Positions 49,735-57,819 of a stretch of 64,000 nucleotides of DNA are shown here, in pieces. Location of the stretch: contig DATIWX010000130.1 in NCBI GenBank assembly GCA_035519135.1, positions 124,001 to 188,000 of the forward strand. Direction: 5' to 3'. Below the pieces are notes generated by a model. That model was not told the DNA's origin, did no database searches, and saw nothing but the letters and a program-made list of their open reading frames with translations. This DNA comes from VBDM01 sp035519135 (GTDB taxonomy: Bacteria; Pseudomonadota; Gammaproteobacteria; Burkholderiales; SG8-39). The stretch's first letter is position 1. Every line of letters begins with the position of its first letter. The position numbers were made by a program, and so were the translations under genes.

Positions 49735-50139
49735 TCAAGCCTTTTGGCTGAGGAACACGCCCTCGAACCGGTCCAGAGCCCGCGCAATGGCGAGCACCTC
49801 CTCGGACGGGACTTGCAGGATCAACTCCTTGGTCTGGCTGTCCATGATGCGCAGCAGCACGTGCCGGGAGCCCTGGTCGACGGAGAATTCCAGCGTTGCC
49901 GGAGACGACTTGATGAACTGTCGGATTTGCTTGATCGCGTCCTCGAGAGCCTGCCGACCCGCGTCCGAGTTGACGGTCACGGCCGGCGCTGCCGGCTGCG
50001 GAGCCGCCGCCGCGAGTGCGGAAGCGGATACGGCGGCAGCGGCCGCCGCCCCGGTGTCGGGACTCGCAGGCGCTGTCCCCGTCCGTCCGGACCCACCGGC
50101 CGATGCGGAGGCCAACATGGCTGAGGCGATGCTGTTCAT
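49735..50139 (-). CDS. flaG: FlaG family protein
   Basis: A 134-residue protein with an Ala/Gly/Pro-rich first half and a conserved C-terminal FlaG domain (LEFSVDQGSRHVLLRIMDSQ, TKELILQVPSEEVLAIARAL). FlaG influences filament length in several species. It lies between fliC and fliD, the usual place. No FliA site is seen directly before it, so it may depend on read-through past the fliC terminator. Confidence 0.93.
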   Translation of the reverse strand: MNSIASAMLASASAGGSGRTGTAPASPDTGAAAAAAVSASALAAAAPQPAAPAVTVNSDAGRQALEDAIKQIRQFIKSSPATLEFSVDQGSRHVLLRIMDSQTKELILQVPSEEVLAIARALDRFEGVFLSQKA

Positions 50140-50176
50140 GCTCGGTGTGCTCTTGTCCCGAGGAGTAAGTCGATAA

Positions 50177-50205
50177 GACCCGACCGGTGTCGAACCGGCC
50201 GGGTC
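50177..50205 (-). terminator. Strong terminator hairpin after flagellin
   Basis: On the minus strand GACCCGGCCGGT and ACCGGTCGGGTC form a 12-bp stem with a single G-U pair and a 5-nt loop, followed by TTATC. It lies 15 nt after the fliC stop. The T tract is short, so some read-through into flaG is plausible. Confidence 0.7.
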
Positions 50206-50220
50206 TCAGACTCTTCCTGC

Positions 50221-51705
50221 TTAGCCCCTCAACAGTGCGAGCACGTTGTTGGGCAGGGCGTTTGCCTGCGCCAGCACCGCGACGCCGGCCTGCTGCAGCA
50301 CCTGGGCACGCGTCAGGTTCGCGGTTTCCGCCGCGAAGTCCGCGTCCCGGACCCGCGAACGCGCGGCGCTCAGGTTCTCGGACGTCGTCTGCAGGTTGGC
50401 GATGGTGTTGTCGAACCGCGCCTGCAAGGCACCGAACTTGGCTCGCTGGCCGTTGATCGCCGAAAGAGCCGAGTCAGCGATGGCAAGCGAGCGGGTTGCG
50501 CCGGCGACCGAAGACACGTCGAGGTTGGAAACGCTCTGCAGCTGGCTCGCGGAGGTCGCCGCGGTGAAGAAGTCGGTGGTGTTCGCCGCAACCACGTTGA
50601 ACGACTTGTCCGAGTCGAGCGTCAGCTGGCCGGTTCCGACCGCGGTGGCACCCGCCGCCGTGGCGGTGCCGCCGATGGTCAGCGCTCCGCCCGAGGTCGC
50701 CGAGTTGGCGATGGTGATGTTCTCGCCCGCGGAGTTGGTGAGCGTGATACCCGTGCCGGCGCTGTTCACCTGGGCCGTCACGCCGGTCTTCGAGGAAGAA
50801 TCATTGAACGCGTTCACCGCGCCGGCCAGGCCGTCGGAATTCACGGTGCCGCCTACGGTGAAGGCGATCGTGACCGCCGTGGTGTTGTTCGAGGTGATGT
50901 TGAGCGAGTAGCTGGTGTTCGCCGCAAAGCCGGTCACGTCGAACTTGGTGAGAGCCGCAGAGCTCACGCCGGTCAGGTTGGTCTGCGCGTTGATCTGCGC
51001 AGCAACCGTCTTGGCGCTCGCGCCTGCCACCACCGTGATGGTCGCGGTACCCGCCGCGCCGTTGATGGTGATGTTGCCGCCTGCGACGCGCGAAGCCGCT
51101 GCGGCGTTCGAGGCGATCGCGTTGGCGGTCGATCCCGCAACGAGGTCGCCGTCCGGATTGGCGGCAGTCGCTGCCAGCGAGCCGATGCGATAGTTTCCGT
51201 ACTGGTTGGTGCGGAAGTTCGCGGTGGTCGCGATGATCGTCTGGTTGGCGTTCGCGCCGACCTGGAAGGTGGCCGAGCCGAAGGAGCCGTCGAGCAGCTT
51301 CTGGCCGTTGAATTCAGCGGTCTGGGCGATGCGGTCGAGCTCGGCTGTCAGCTGGTTCACTTCGGCGTTGATCGCCTGGCGGTCGCTCGCCGAGTTCGAG
51401 GCGTTCGCCGATTGCACGGCGAGCTCGCGAATGCGCTGCAGGATGTTGCCGGCCGTTCCCAGCGCGCCTTCCGCGGTTTGCGACAGCGAGATCCCGTCGC
51501 TCGCGTTGCGGGCGGCCTGGTTGTCGCCGTTGATCTGCGCGGTGAAGCGCTCGGAAATCGCAAGACCCGCCGCGTCGTCCCGGGCGCTGTTGATGCGCAG
51601 GCCCGAGGACAGGCGCTGGAGCGCTTGGGAAAGGGCGCTCTGCGAGGTGTTCAGATTGCGTTGTGCATTTAGCGAAGGGATATTCGTGTTGATGACTTGC
51701 GGCAT
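50221..51705 (-). CDS. fliC: Flagellin
   Basis: A 494-residue flagellin. The N-terminal D0/D1 part (MPQVINTNIPSLNAQRNLNT, LSSGLRINSARDDAAGLAIS, LQRIRELAVQSAN) and the C-terminal part (ARSRVRDADFAAETANLTRA, QVLQQAGVAVLAQANALPNN, VLALLRG) are well conserved, including the LQRIRELAVQ region seen by TLR5 in other species. The middle is Ala/Thr/Asn-rich and without cysteine. It is the only flagellin gene in the window. The ATG has a clear ribosome-binding site (AAGGAG), and an FliA promoter lies about 110 nt upstream. Confidence 0.98.
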   Translation of the reverse strand: MPQVINTNIPSLNAQRNLNTSQSALSQALQRLSSGLRINSARDDAAGLAISERFTAQINGDNQAARNASDGISLSQTAEGALGTAGNILQRIRELAVQSANASNSASDRQAINAEVNQLTAELDRIAQTAEFNGQKLLDGSFGSATFQVGANANQTIIATTANFRTNQYGNYRIGSLAATAANPDGDLVAGSTANAIASNAAAASRVAGGNITINGAAGTATITVVAGASAKTVAAQINAQTNLTGVSSAALTKFDVTGFAANTSYSLNITSNNTTAVTIAFTVGGTVNSDGLAGAVNAFNDSSSKTGVTAQVNSAGTGITLTNSAGENITIANSATSGGALTIGGTATAAGATAVGTGQLTLDSDKSFNVVAANTTDFFTAATSASQLQSVSNLDVSSVAGATRSLAIADSALSAINGQRAKFGALQARFDNTIANLQTTSENLSAARSRVRDADFAAETANLTRAQVLQQAGVAVLAQANALPNNVLALLRG

Positions 51706-51815
51706 TTCGGTCTCCTTGTCTCGATTTGTCCATTTGCGGCACAAAGGTGCCGGACCACCGTAGGTGTGCCCGGGACCGATGAGGACCCATGGGACAGCAA
51801 CCTCAGTTGTAGAGG

Positions 51816-51843
51816 ATTACGGAGAAGGGCCAAAGAAACTTTA
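51816..51843 (-). promoter_or_regulatory. sigma-28 (FliA) promoter for flagellin
   Basis: On the minus strand the site reads TAAAGTTT, a perfect -35, a 12-nt spacer, then TCCGTAAT. It predicts a leader of roughly 100 nt, longer than for the other FliA genes here. The palindrome GAACTAGTTC (51885-51894) lies about 40 bp further upstream. Confidence 0.72.
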
Positions 51844-51921
51844 GACCCCCGGCGGCCCGACCGGAGAATCCAGGGTAGAACGAGGAACTAGTTCTCTCTT
51901 GGGGACTGGGCGGGAAGGGAC

Positions 51922-52704
51922 CTAGTCTGCGAGCTTGACGCGGTTCTTGCCGGCCCGCTTGGCGCCGTAGAGCGCGGCATCGGCACGCTCCAGGCACTGA
52001 TCGAACGATTCGTCGCCTCTGCGACGGGCCACGCCGGCGCTGAAGGTCAGGGCAAGCACGCTGCGGCCGAGCTCGAGCGGCGCCGCGGCGAGTGCGGCCT
52101 GGAGGCGCAACGCGCAGGCGCGCGCCTCCTCGATGCCGGCCTCGGGGAGCAGCGCCACGAACTCCTCTCCGCCGAAGCGGCCGAATTGGTCGCTGGGCCG
52201 CAGCGTTCTGCGGGCGACCTGAGTGACATGCGCCAGTGCGCGATCGCCGACCGCATGGCCATGCTCATCGTTTAGCTTCTTGAAATTGTCGAGATCGAGA
52301 AGGATGACGGACAAGTCCGTGCCGAGGCGCCCGGTGCGCGCCGACTCGCGCTCGAAGCCCTCGCGCAGGCCGCGCCGGTTGAGCGCTCCGGTGAGAGGGT
52401 CTTCGCGCAGCAGCGCCGTGACCAGACCCAGTTCAGCGCGCAGCGCCTCGATCTGGCGCTCGGCTTCCGCCGCTCTCCGCCGCGCTTCGAACGCAGGCTC
52501 CTGGTCGTGCAGGGCGCGGGTTTCGCGCAGTGCCTGGTCGAGCACGCCGACGATCTCGGCGGGGTCGCGCGCGCGGCGGATGCGCTCGGCGTAAGCCTCG
52601 ATCCGCTGGCGGTACTGGTTGCGTTCGAAGGCAAGCGAAGGCGGGTGCTTCATGCCGCCGCCTTTTACCAGGCGCAAGGAAGGCACTTGGGGTTCCGATG
52701 CCAT
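51922..52704 (-). CDS. Diguanylate cyclase (GGDEF domain)
   Basis: A 260-residue soluble protein: a helical N-terminal half (coiled-coil-like from about 30 to 90) and a GGDEF domain with DPLTGALNRRGL, LDLDNFKKLNDEHGHAVGDR and an intact RFGGEEF, so it should make c-di-GMP from GTP. No inhibitory RxxD site directly before the signature is evident. The ATG at 52704 is chosen; the ATG at 52653, 17 codons later, has a comparable ribosome-binding site. No FliA promoter was found, but an AT-rich run lies just upstream. Confidence 0.88.
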   Translation of the reverse strand: MASEPQVPSLRLVKGGGMKHPPSLAFERNQYRQRIEAYAERIRRARDPAEIVGVLDQALRETRALHDQEPAFEARRRAAEAERQIEALRAELGLVTALLREDPLTGALNRRGLREGFERESARTGRLGTDLSVILLDLDNFKKLNDEHGHAVGDRALAHVTQVARRTLRPSDQFGRFGGEEFVALLPEAGIEEARACALRLQAALAAAPLELGRSVLALTFSAGVARRRGDESFDQCLERADAALYGAKRAGKNRVKLAD

Positions 52705-52805
52705 GGGATGAGCGGGTCGTCCATGTGACGCACGTATATATATAGAGCTCGGGTGCGAGAGTCCCTGCAGGATAGGCCAAGTCCGGCCAGGCCATGCGAC
52801 GAGGA

Positions 52806-52843
52806 GCGGCCGGAAAGGGCCGCTTTTCAGGCCCTTGCGGGCC
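52806..52843 (-). terminator. Tandem hairpins after the second GGDEF gene
   Basis: Two GC stems follow the stop at 52859 on the minus strand: GGCCC/GGGCC (52830-52843) and GCGGCC/GGCCGC (52806-52823). Four bases of A separate them on that strand, and no T run follows, so termination is possible but not certain. Confidence 0.35.
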
Positions 52844-52858
52844 GACCCGGCCGGAGTT

Positions 52859-54415
52859 TCAGGCGGCCAGAGCGGGCCCGGGCGAAGGGACGACGCGGTT
52901 CTTCCCGGAGATCTTGGCCCGGTACTGCGCCGCGTCGGCGCGTGCCAGCACCGAGTCGCGGTCTTCATTCGGCAGCCACTCGGTCACGCCAGCGCTGAAG
53001 GTAATCAGCACTTTTTCGTTGTTGTGCAGGAAGATACGCTTGGTCAGCTCGCGCTGCACGCGGACCAGGACCGCTTCGGCCTCGCCCAGGCTCGTCCCGG
53101 GCATGATGATCAGGAACTCCTCGCCACCGTAGCGGGCAACGGTATCGGAAGGCCGCACGGTCTCCTTCACCACGCGGGCAAGATGCACCAGCGCATTGTC
53201 CCCGGCGCGGTGCCCGTAGCTGTCGTTGGTATGCTTGAAGTCGTCGAGGTCTAGCAGCGCGATGCACAGCTTGCGGCCGCCGCGATGGGCGCGCGCGGAC
53301 TCGCGGGAGAGGGCTTCGTCGAGCCCGCGCCGGTTCAAGGTGCCGGTGAGGTAATCTTCCTTCACTTCTTCGCTGATGCGCGTCAACTCGGCCTCGAGCT
53401 CGCGAACGCGCTGCTCGGCAGCCTTCGCGCGGCTGTTCTCCTCGAGCAGCTCCGTGTGGCGCGCGGCGGTGCGCTGCTGGATCTCGCGCGTGTCCTTCAG
53501 CAGGTCGGCCAGGAGCGTGCTCAGCGAGCCGAAGTTGTCGGCGCGCTGGATGCGCTCGGCGTAGCCCTCGATCTTGCGTCCGTAGTCTCCGGTTTCCGCC
53601 GAGGCCGCGCCGAGCTGATCGATGTAGGTCGAGACCATGTTGCGCATGGCGGTCTTGGCTTCCTGCAGGTTCTGCTTGAGCGTTCCCTGCTTGAGCAGGG
53701 CTTCGCGCAGGAAGCGCTCCGCGTCCTCGATCATCTCGACAGAGGAGGGGCGGATGACGATCTGGCGCAGAACGCCCAATTGGTGCTCGATCCAGGTGTC
53801 CTCGACGATCAATCCGCTGACGTTGTCCACCAGCAGACGCAGCACGCGCTGCAGCCCGTCGCGGAGCTCGCATACGTCCTCGGTGCGCGCGTCGATGCGC
53901 TCGAGAAAACGCCGCAGGTCGTTGGAAAGGAGAACGAAGGAGGATTCGTCATGAGCGCTGCGCACGCGGCCGGCCAGCAGCCGCCCCTCCAGCAGGAGAT
54001 CGTCGTTTTCGCTCAGATAGGCGGCGAGGCGGGACTCGAGCACGCGCGCGAGGACGTCGCGCAGCAGTTTCCCCGGATCGGCCGGAGAGCCGGCGGTTCC
54101 CGCGGGGTGCGGCAGGATTTCGCCGGATTGAGCCTCCGCAAAAGCGAGCAGCGCGGCACGCGCTTTCGGCCAGGTGCGGTCTGACATCGCCTCGCTCAGC
54201 AGGGCCGCGATGGTGGGAGCCCGCCGCGTTGCGAGCAGGGTGTTTGCCGCGATGCGCAACCGATAATCTATCTCCCTGCCGTCCTCCGATACGTCGTGTT
54301 CGGCGATGCTGTTGTAGGCGTCGCGATAGTTCTCGGGGGTCGGCGCGCGGCGCTCGCTGGCAAGACGGCGAAGGGTCTCGCGGGCGATTTGAGCCGGGCT
54401 GATGAATTCGCTCAT
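52859..54415 (-). CDS. Diguanylate cyclase with long helical N-terminal domain
   Basis: A 518-residue soluble protein. It opens with SPAQIARETLRRLASERRAP and TPENYRDAYNSIAEHD, a start shared by many betaproteobacterial GGDEF proteins, continues through a large helical region to about residue 340, and ends in a GGDEF domain with DYLTGTLNRRGLDEALSRES, LDLDDFKHTNDSYGHRAGDN and intact RYGGEEF. It should be an active cyclase. The ATG at 54415 follows a FliA-type promoter, so it would be made late in flagellar assembly. Confidence 0.9.
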   Translation of the reverse strand: MSEFISPAQIARETLRRLASERRAPTPENYRDAYNSIAEHDVSEDGREIDYRLRIAANTLLATRRAPTIAALLSEAMSDRTWPKARAALLAFAEAQSGEILPHPAGTAGSPADPGKLLRDVLARVLESRLAAYLSENDDLLLEGRLLAGRVRSAHDESSFVLLSNDLRRFLERIDARTEDVCELRDGLQRVLRLLVDNVSGLIVEDTWIEHQLGVLRQIVIRPSSVEMIEDAERFLREALLKQGTLKQNLQEAKTAMRNMVSTYIDQLGAASAETGDYGRKIEGYAERIQRADNFGSLSTLLADLLKDTREIQQRTAARHTELLEENSRAKAAEQRVRELEAELTRISEEVKEDYLTGTLNRRGLDEALSRESARAHRGGRKLCIALLDLDDFKHTNDSYGHRAGDNALVHLARVVKETVRPSDTVARYGGEEFLIIMPGTSLGEAEAVLVRVQRELTKRIFLHNNEKVLITFSAGVTEWLPNEDRDSVLARADAAQYRAKISGKNRVVPSPGPALAA

Positions 54416-54448
54416 GAAAATTCCCGCACCGAACAGGGCTGCACGGAG

Positions 54449-54475
54449 TTTACGGCACGGACGCACGCGCCTTTA
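54449..54475 (-). promoter_or_regulatory. sigma-28 (FliA) promoter for the diguanylate cyclase
   Basis: On the minus strand the site reads TAAAGGCG, an 11-nt spacer, then GCCGTAAA. The -10 ends 33 nt before the ATG at 54415. The site lies in the 84-bp gap after the LuxR-type regulator. Confidence 0.65.
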
Positions 54476-54499
54476 GCGGTGCGCGGTCGGCCGGGCGAC

Positions 54500-55162
54500 C
54501 TAAGTCCCGATCGCACCCCCGGGAAGGTTGACGATGCGGTTGCGAAGCGCGTAGTGCATCAGTTCGGCGTTGTTCTTGAGCTTGAGCTTCTCGAGCAGCC
54601 TTGCCCGGTAGACGCTGACCGTCTTGGGGCTGAGCGACATCTGCGCCGCCACCTCGGAGAGCGACTTCCCCGAGCCGATGAGGCAAAGCGTCTGATACTC
54701 GCGCGTCGACAGGGCCCGGTGCAGGGGGCCGCGCGTCTCGCTGCGGACGTGGTTGGCGAGCTCCTCGGCGAGCTGCGGGCTGATGTACTTTCTCCCTTCG
54801 GCGACCTGCCGGATGGCGTTGACCAGCTCGGCGGGAGCGGTCTGCTTGCTGAGATACCCCGAGGCGCCGCCCTTGAGCGCGAGCACGCCCAGCTCGTCCT
54901 CGGCGTGCATGGTGAGCATGATCACCGCGACCTCGGGAAACTCCTGGGTCACGCGCTTGAGGATCTCGAGCCCGTTCTTGTCCGGCATGGAGATGTCCAG
55001 CAGGACGATGTCGAACTCCCCGGGGCTGCGGCGCAGCAGCTGCAGCACCTGCATGCCGCCCTCGGCTTCGCCTTTCACCAGCATGCCCTCGGTGCCGGAC
55101 ACGATCTGGCGCAATCCCTGGCGCACTATGGCGTGGTCGTCGGCGATCAACAGGCGGATCAT
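54500..55162 (-). CDS. NarL/LuxR-family response regulator
   Basis: A 220-residue regulator with a receiver domain (IADDHAIVRQGL, phospho-acceptor in LLDISMPDKNG, K in GYLSKQT) and a C-terminal LuxR helix-turn-helix (LSTREYQTLCLIGSGKSLSE, VAAQMSLSPKTVSVYRARLL). It overlaps the upstream histidine kinase gene by 1 nt, so the two form a classical pair. The target genes are not known. Confidence 0.94.
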   Translation of the reverse strand: MIRLLIADDHAIVRQGLRQIVSGTEGMLVKGEAEGGMQVLQLLRRSPGEFDIVLLDISMPDKNGLEILKRVTQEFPEVAVIMLTMHAEDELGVLALKGGASGYLSKQTAPAELVNAIRQVAEGRKYISPQLAEELANHVRSETRGPLHRALSTREYQTLCLIGSGKSLSEVAAQMSLSPKTVSVYRARLLEKLKLKNNAELMHYALRNRIVNLPGGAIGT

Positions 55163-56721
55163 CAGGCCTCCAGGGACAACTGCCCGTTCTCGGGCGCGGC
55201 CACGGAGCGGACCATCGGAACCTGGAGCGACACCTCCGTGCCGCCCTCGGGAAGCCGTGCGACTTCGATCCGGCCGTTGAGGTTGGTGGCGCGCTCGGCC
55301 ATGCTCCTCAACCCGAACGAGCCCTGTTTGCTGAAGTCACCCGGCCCGATGCCGCAACCGTCGTCGGCGATGCGCAACGTCAGCCCGCCGTCGAGGTCCT
55401 CGGTCAGCTCGATGCGCACGCTGCGCGCCTGGGCGTGGCGCGCGATGTTGGTCAGCGCCTCCTGGAAGATCCTGAATACCGCGGTGGAGCGCTCGGGGTC
55501 GAGCTCGAGGTAGTCCACGCTCGAGTCCAGCTCGCAGGGGATGCCGAGCCGCTTGGAGAAATCCCGCGCCTGCCATTCGATGGCGGCGACGATGCCGTAG
55601 TCGAGCACGGCGGGTCGCAGGCGGCGCGAAATCCGCCGGCTCATGTCCATCGCCTGGTCGATCAGCGCGTCCGCGGACGCGGAGGTGGATTCGAGGTCGA
55701 GGCGCTCGGGGGGAAGTTGCCTTGCGAGGGTCGACAGCTCGATCTTGGCGGCGGTCAGCAGCACGCCGAGCTCATCGTGGATTTCCCTGGCGATGCTGGC
55801 CCGCTCGCCCTCCTTGGCGCGGTCCAGGTGTCCGGAGAGCTCGCGCAGTTGTTCACGAGAGTGCAGGATCTCGGCCTGGGCCTGCATGTTGCGGGAGACG
55901 TCGTTGATGATTCCATCGGCGAGAGCGCGACCGGGCCCGCTGGCGATGAGCGAGGCGCGCATGTCGATCCACTTGACGCTGCCGTCCTTGCAGCCGATGC
56001 GGCCCTGCCAGGCGAACGAGGACGTTCCGCTGCACGCTGTCCGGCAGGCGCTGACGAAGCCGTCGCGGTCTTCGGGAAGGATGCACGACAGGAAACGCGA
56101 TCCGTCCGCCATCAGCTCGTCGCGGGACACGTCCAGTATCGATTCGCAGGGGTCGCTGAGGAACTGCCAGCGTTCGGGGCCTCCCGGGCCGATGTCACAA
56201 CGGAAAACCACGCCGGGCAGGTTGGCCACGAGCGCCTTGAATTTTGCTTCGCTGTTTGCGAGGGCCTGCAGGACGCGCTGGCGTTCGCGCAGCGCTTCGG
56301 CCTCGCGCAGCGCCCGGCCGATCGCAGCGGGCAGCCGCCGGAGATTCGACTTCGCGGTGAAATCGGCGGCTCCCGCCTTGATGAGCTCGGCTGCGGCCTC
56401 CTCGCCGACGAAGCCCGAGACCACGACCAGCGGGACCAGCCGCCCGCTCTTGTTGAGCACATCCAGCGCTTCGAGCGCCGAGAAGCGCGGCAGGTGGAAA
56501 TCCGAGATCACGATGTCCCAGGACCCCTTGGCGAGGGCGAGCGCGAAGGCGTCGCGCGTCTCGACGCGCTCGACGTGCGGAGTCGGCGAACCGAGTGACG
56601 CCGTGATGACCTCGGCGTGATCCGGGTTGTCTTCGACCAGCAGCACGCGCTGCAGCGGCTGCGGGTTCTCGGCGGGTGGCTGACCGACATCCAACTGGGC
56701 CAAGGCGCTCATGGCAATCAT
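55162..56721 (-). CDS. Hybrid histidine kinase with N-terminal receiver and PAS domains
   Basis: A 519-residue soluble kinase. Residues 23-140 form a receiver domain (VEDNPDH, phospho-acceptor D74 in VISDFHLPRF), about 155-285 a PAS domain, about 295-370 a HisKA_3 dimerisation domain with H315 (SIAREIHDELGVLLT) and the end an HATPase domain (FQEALTNIARHA, IADDGCGIGPGD, GLRSMAERA). It probably phosphorylates the LuxR-type regulator encoded next. The N-terminal receiver could link it to the single-domain regulator encoded before it. Confidence 0.92.
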   Translation of the reverse strand: MIAMSALAQLDVGQPPAENPQPLQRVLLVEDNPDHAEVITASLGSPTPHVERVETRDAFALALAKGSWDIVISDFHLPRFSALEALDVLNKSGRLVPLVVVSGFVGEEAAAELIKAGAADFTAKSNLRRLPAAIGRALREAEALRERQRVLQALANSEAKFKALVANLPGVVFRCDIGPGGPERWQFLSDPCESILDVSRDELMADGSRFLSCILPEDRDGFVSACRTACSGTSSFAWQGRIGCKDGSVKWIDMRASLIASGPGRALADGIINDVSRNMQAQAEILHSREQLRELSGHLDRAKEGERASIAREIHDELGVLLTAAKIELSTLARQLPPERLDLESTSASADALIDQAMDMSRRISRRLRPAVLDYGIVAAIEWQARDFSKRLGIPCELDSSVDYLELDPERSTAVFRIFQEALTNIARHAQARSVRIELTEDLDGGLTLRIADDGCGIGPGDFSKQGSFGLRSMAERATNLNGRIEVARLPEGGTEVSLQVPMVRSVAAPENGQLSLEA

Positions 56722-56747
56722 CGATATCTAGTCCGGCAGTCCCGGAA

Positions 56748-57164
56748 TCAAGGGGCGGGCTCGTTGACCCCGAACCAGTAGGCGACCAGGGTGCGCATCA
56801 GGTCGACCATCTTCAGAAAGCCCACGGGCTTGCAGACATAGCCGTTGGCGCCGAGACGATAAGACGCTTCCACGTCGCGCGGCTCGCGCGAGGAGGTGAA
56901 TACCACTACCGGGTGAGTTGCGGTGCGGGAATCGGAGCGCAGCCGCTTGAGGACCTCGAACCCGTCGACCAGCGGCATCTTGAGGTCGAGCAGGATGACC
57001 TTGGGACGATGGACCTCAGCGCGAGCCGCAGGGTTTTGTTGCAGGAATTCAAGCGCTTCCTCGCCAGAGGAGAACGACTCGACCGGCATGCCCGGGTGAG
57101 CCTTTCCCAGCGCGGCAAGGATGATCTCCTGCTCGTCCCGGTTGTCTTCGATGAGAATAATCAT
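56748..57164 (-). CDS. Single-domain response regulator (Rcp1-like)
   Basis: A 138-residue receiver domain with IEDNRDEQEIILAAL, phospho-acceptor in ILLDLKMPLVDGFEVLKRLR, T/S in VVFTSSREPRDVEASYRLGA and K in GYVCKPVGF. The ARxDVxxSYxLGANxYxxKP pattern is that of the Rcp1 type and not of CheY. It is the first gene of a three-gene operon (receiver, kinase, LuxR regulator), 26 nt before the kinase and after a FliA-type promoter. Confidence 0.92.
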   Translation of the reverse strand: MIILIEDNRDEQEIILAALGKAHPGMPVESFSSGEEALEFLQQNPAARAEVHRPKVILLDLKMPLVDGFEVLKRLRSDSRTATHPVVVFTSSREPRDVEASYRLGANGYVCKPVGFLKMVDLMRTLVAYWFGVNEPAP

Positions 57165-57191
57165 GCCCTGGGGAGAACTGCCAGTGCTGTT

Positions 57192-57218
57192 GTTACGGAC
57201 AGTTTCGTCCGAACTTGA
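57192..57218 (-). promoter_or_regulatory. sigma-28 (FliA) promoter for the regulator-kinase operon
   Basis: On the minus strand the site reads TCAAGTTC, an 11-nt spacer, then TCCGTAAC. The -10 is like that of fliC (TCCGTAAT). It ends 27 nt before the ATG at 57164. Another FliA-type site faces the other way about 100 bp further on. Confidence 0.5.
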
Positions 57219-57314
57219 GCGCGACTTTACACCCAGGGGCGGCCCGGCGCCAGACTGCAGTCCGGGATCTTCTCGCCCACCACCTCCGCGGCTGCCCACG
57301 CTCGCGTCGCCGAT

Positions 57315-57342
57315 TAAAGGCGGCGCGCATTTGTACCGATAT
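57315..57342 (+). promoter_or_regulatory. sigma-28 (FliA) promoter for the che operon
   Basis: The plus strand reads TAAAGGCG, a 12-nt spacer, then ACCGATAT. It lies 69 nt before the first gene of the cheZ-like, cheY, cheA, cheW, receptor series. A GAAGGAG sequence just after it is not followed by an in-frame start codon for that gene. Confidence 0.6.
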
Positions 57343-57411
57343 TGCCTGAAGGAGCGGCTTGGCCCGTCCAGGCCGGCGGGCGGGTTTTGGTTCGTCGGCC
57401 CGCGAGCGGAC

Positions 57412-57798
57412 ATGGTCGGTGCAAAGCACAACTCGATGATTGGCGAAGAGATTGCGGGTATGAGACAGGAGATCGGCCAGGCGCGCGAGCTGTTGCTGGA
57501 TGCCATCGGCAAGCTCTGCGCCGGTTTCAGCGGAGTCACTCGCGCCGTCCGCGAGACCGGGCTCGCACCCGTCGCTTCGGCAAGGATCGACCGAGAGGTT
57601 TCGAGCATCGTCACCGCGCTTCAGTTTCAGGATCTGCTCGACCAGATCCTGGGACAAACCCTGCGACGTCTCGATGCGATCGAGGCCGGGCTGGGGATCG
57701 CGGTGAAGCCGGGCTCAGCCTCGAAGGGGAAGGGCGCGCCACGCGCGAAGCGTGTTACGCAGCGCAGCGTGGATCCGGGCGACGTGGAGTTGTTCTGA
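57412..57798 (+). CDS. Small CheZ-like protein, candidate CheY phosphatase
   Basis: A 128-residue, mostly helical protein that I do not recognise as a named family. Residues 64-82 read SSIVTALQFQDLLDQILGQ; the FQDLxxQ part (D74, Q78) is the same spacing as the catalytic Asp and Gln in CheZ (FQDLTGQ). A flexible basic linker (about 99-119) and a short acidic-hydrophobic tail, DPGDVELF, follow, matching the CheZ plan of helical bundle, linker and CheY-binding tail. It is half the length of CheZ. It lies 21 nt upstream of cheY. The ATG at 57412 is used; 57436 and 57460 are alternatives. Confidence 0.7.
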   Translation: MVGAKHNSMIGEEIAGMRQEIGQARELLLDAIGKLCAGFSGVTRAVRETGLAPVASARIDREVSSIVTALQFQDLLDQILGQTLRRLDAIEAGLGIAVKPGSASKGKGAPRAKRVTQRSVDPGDVELF

Positions 57799-57819
57799 AT
57801 CAAGGGTCAAGGTCCAGCG

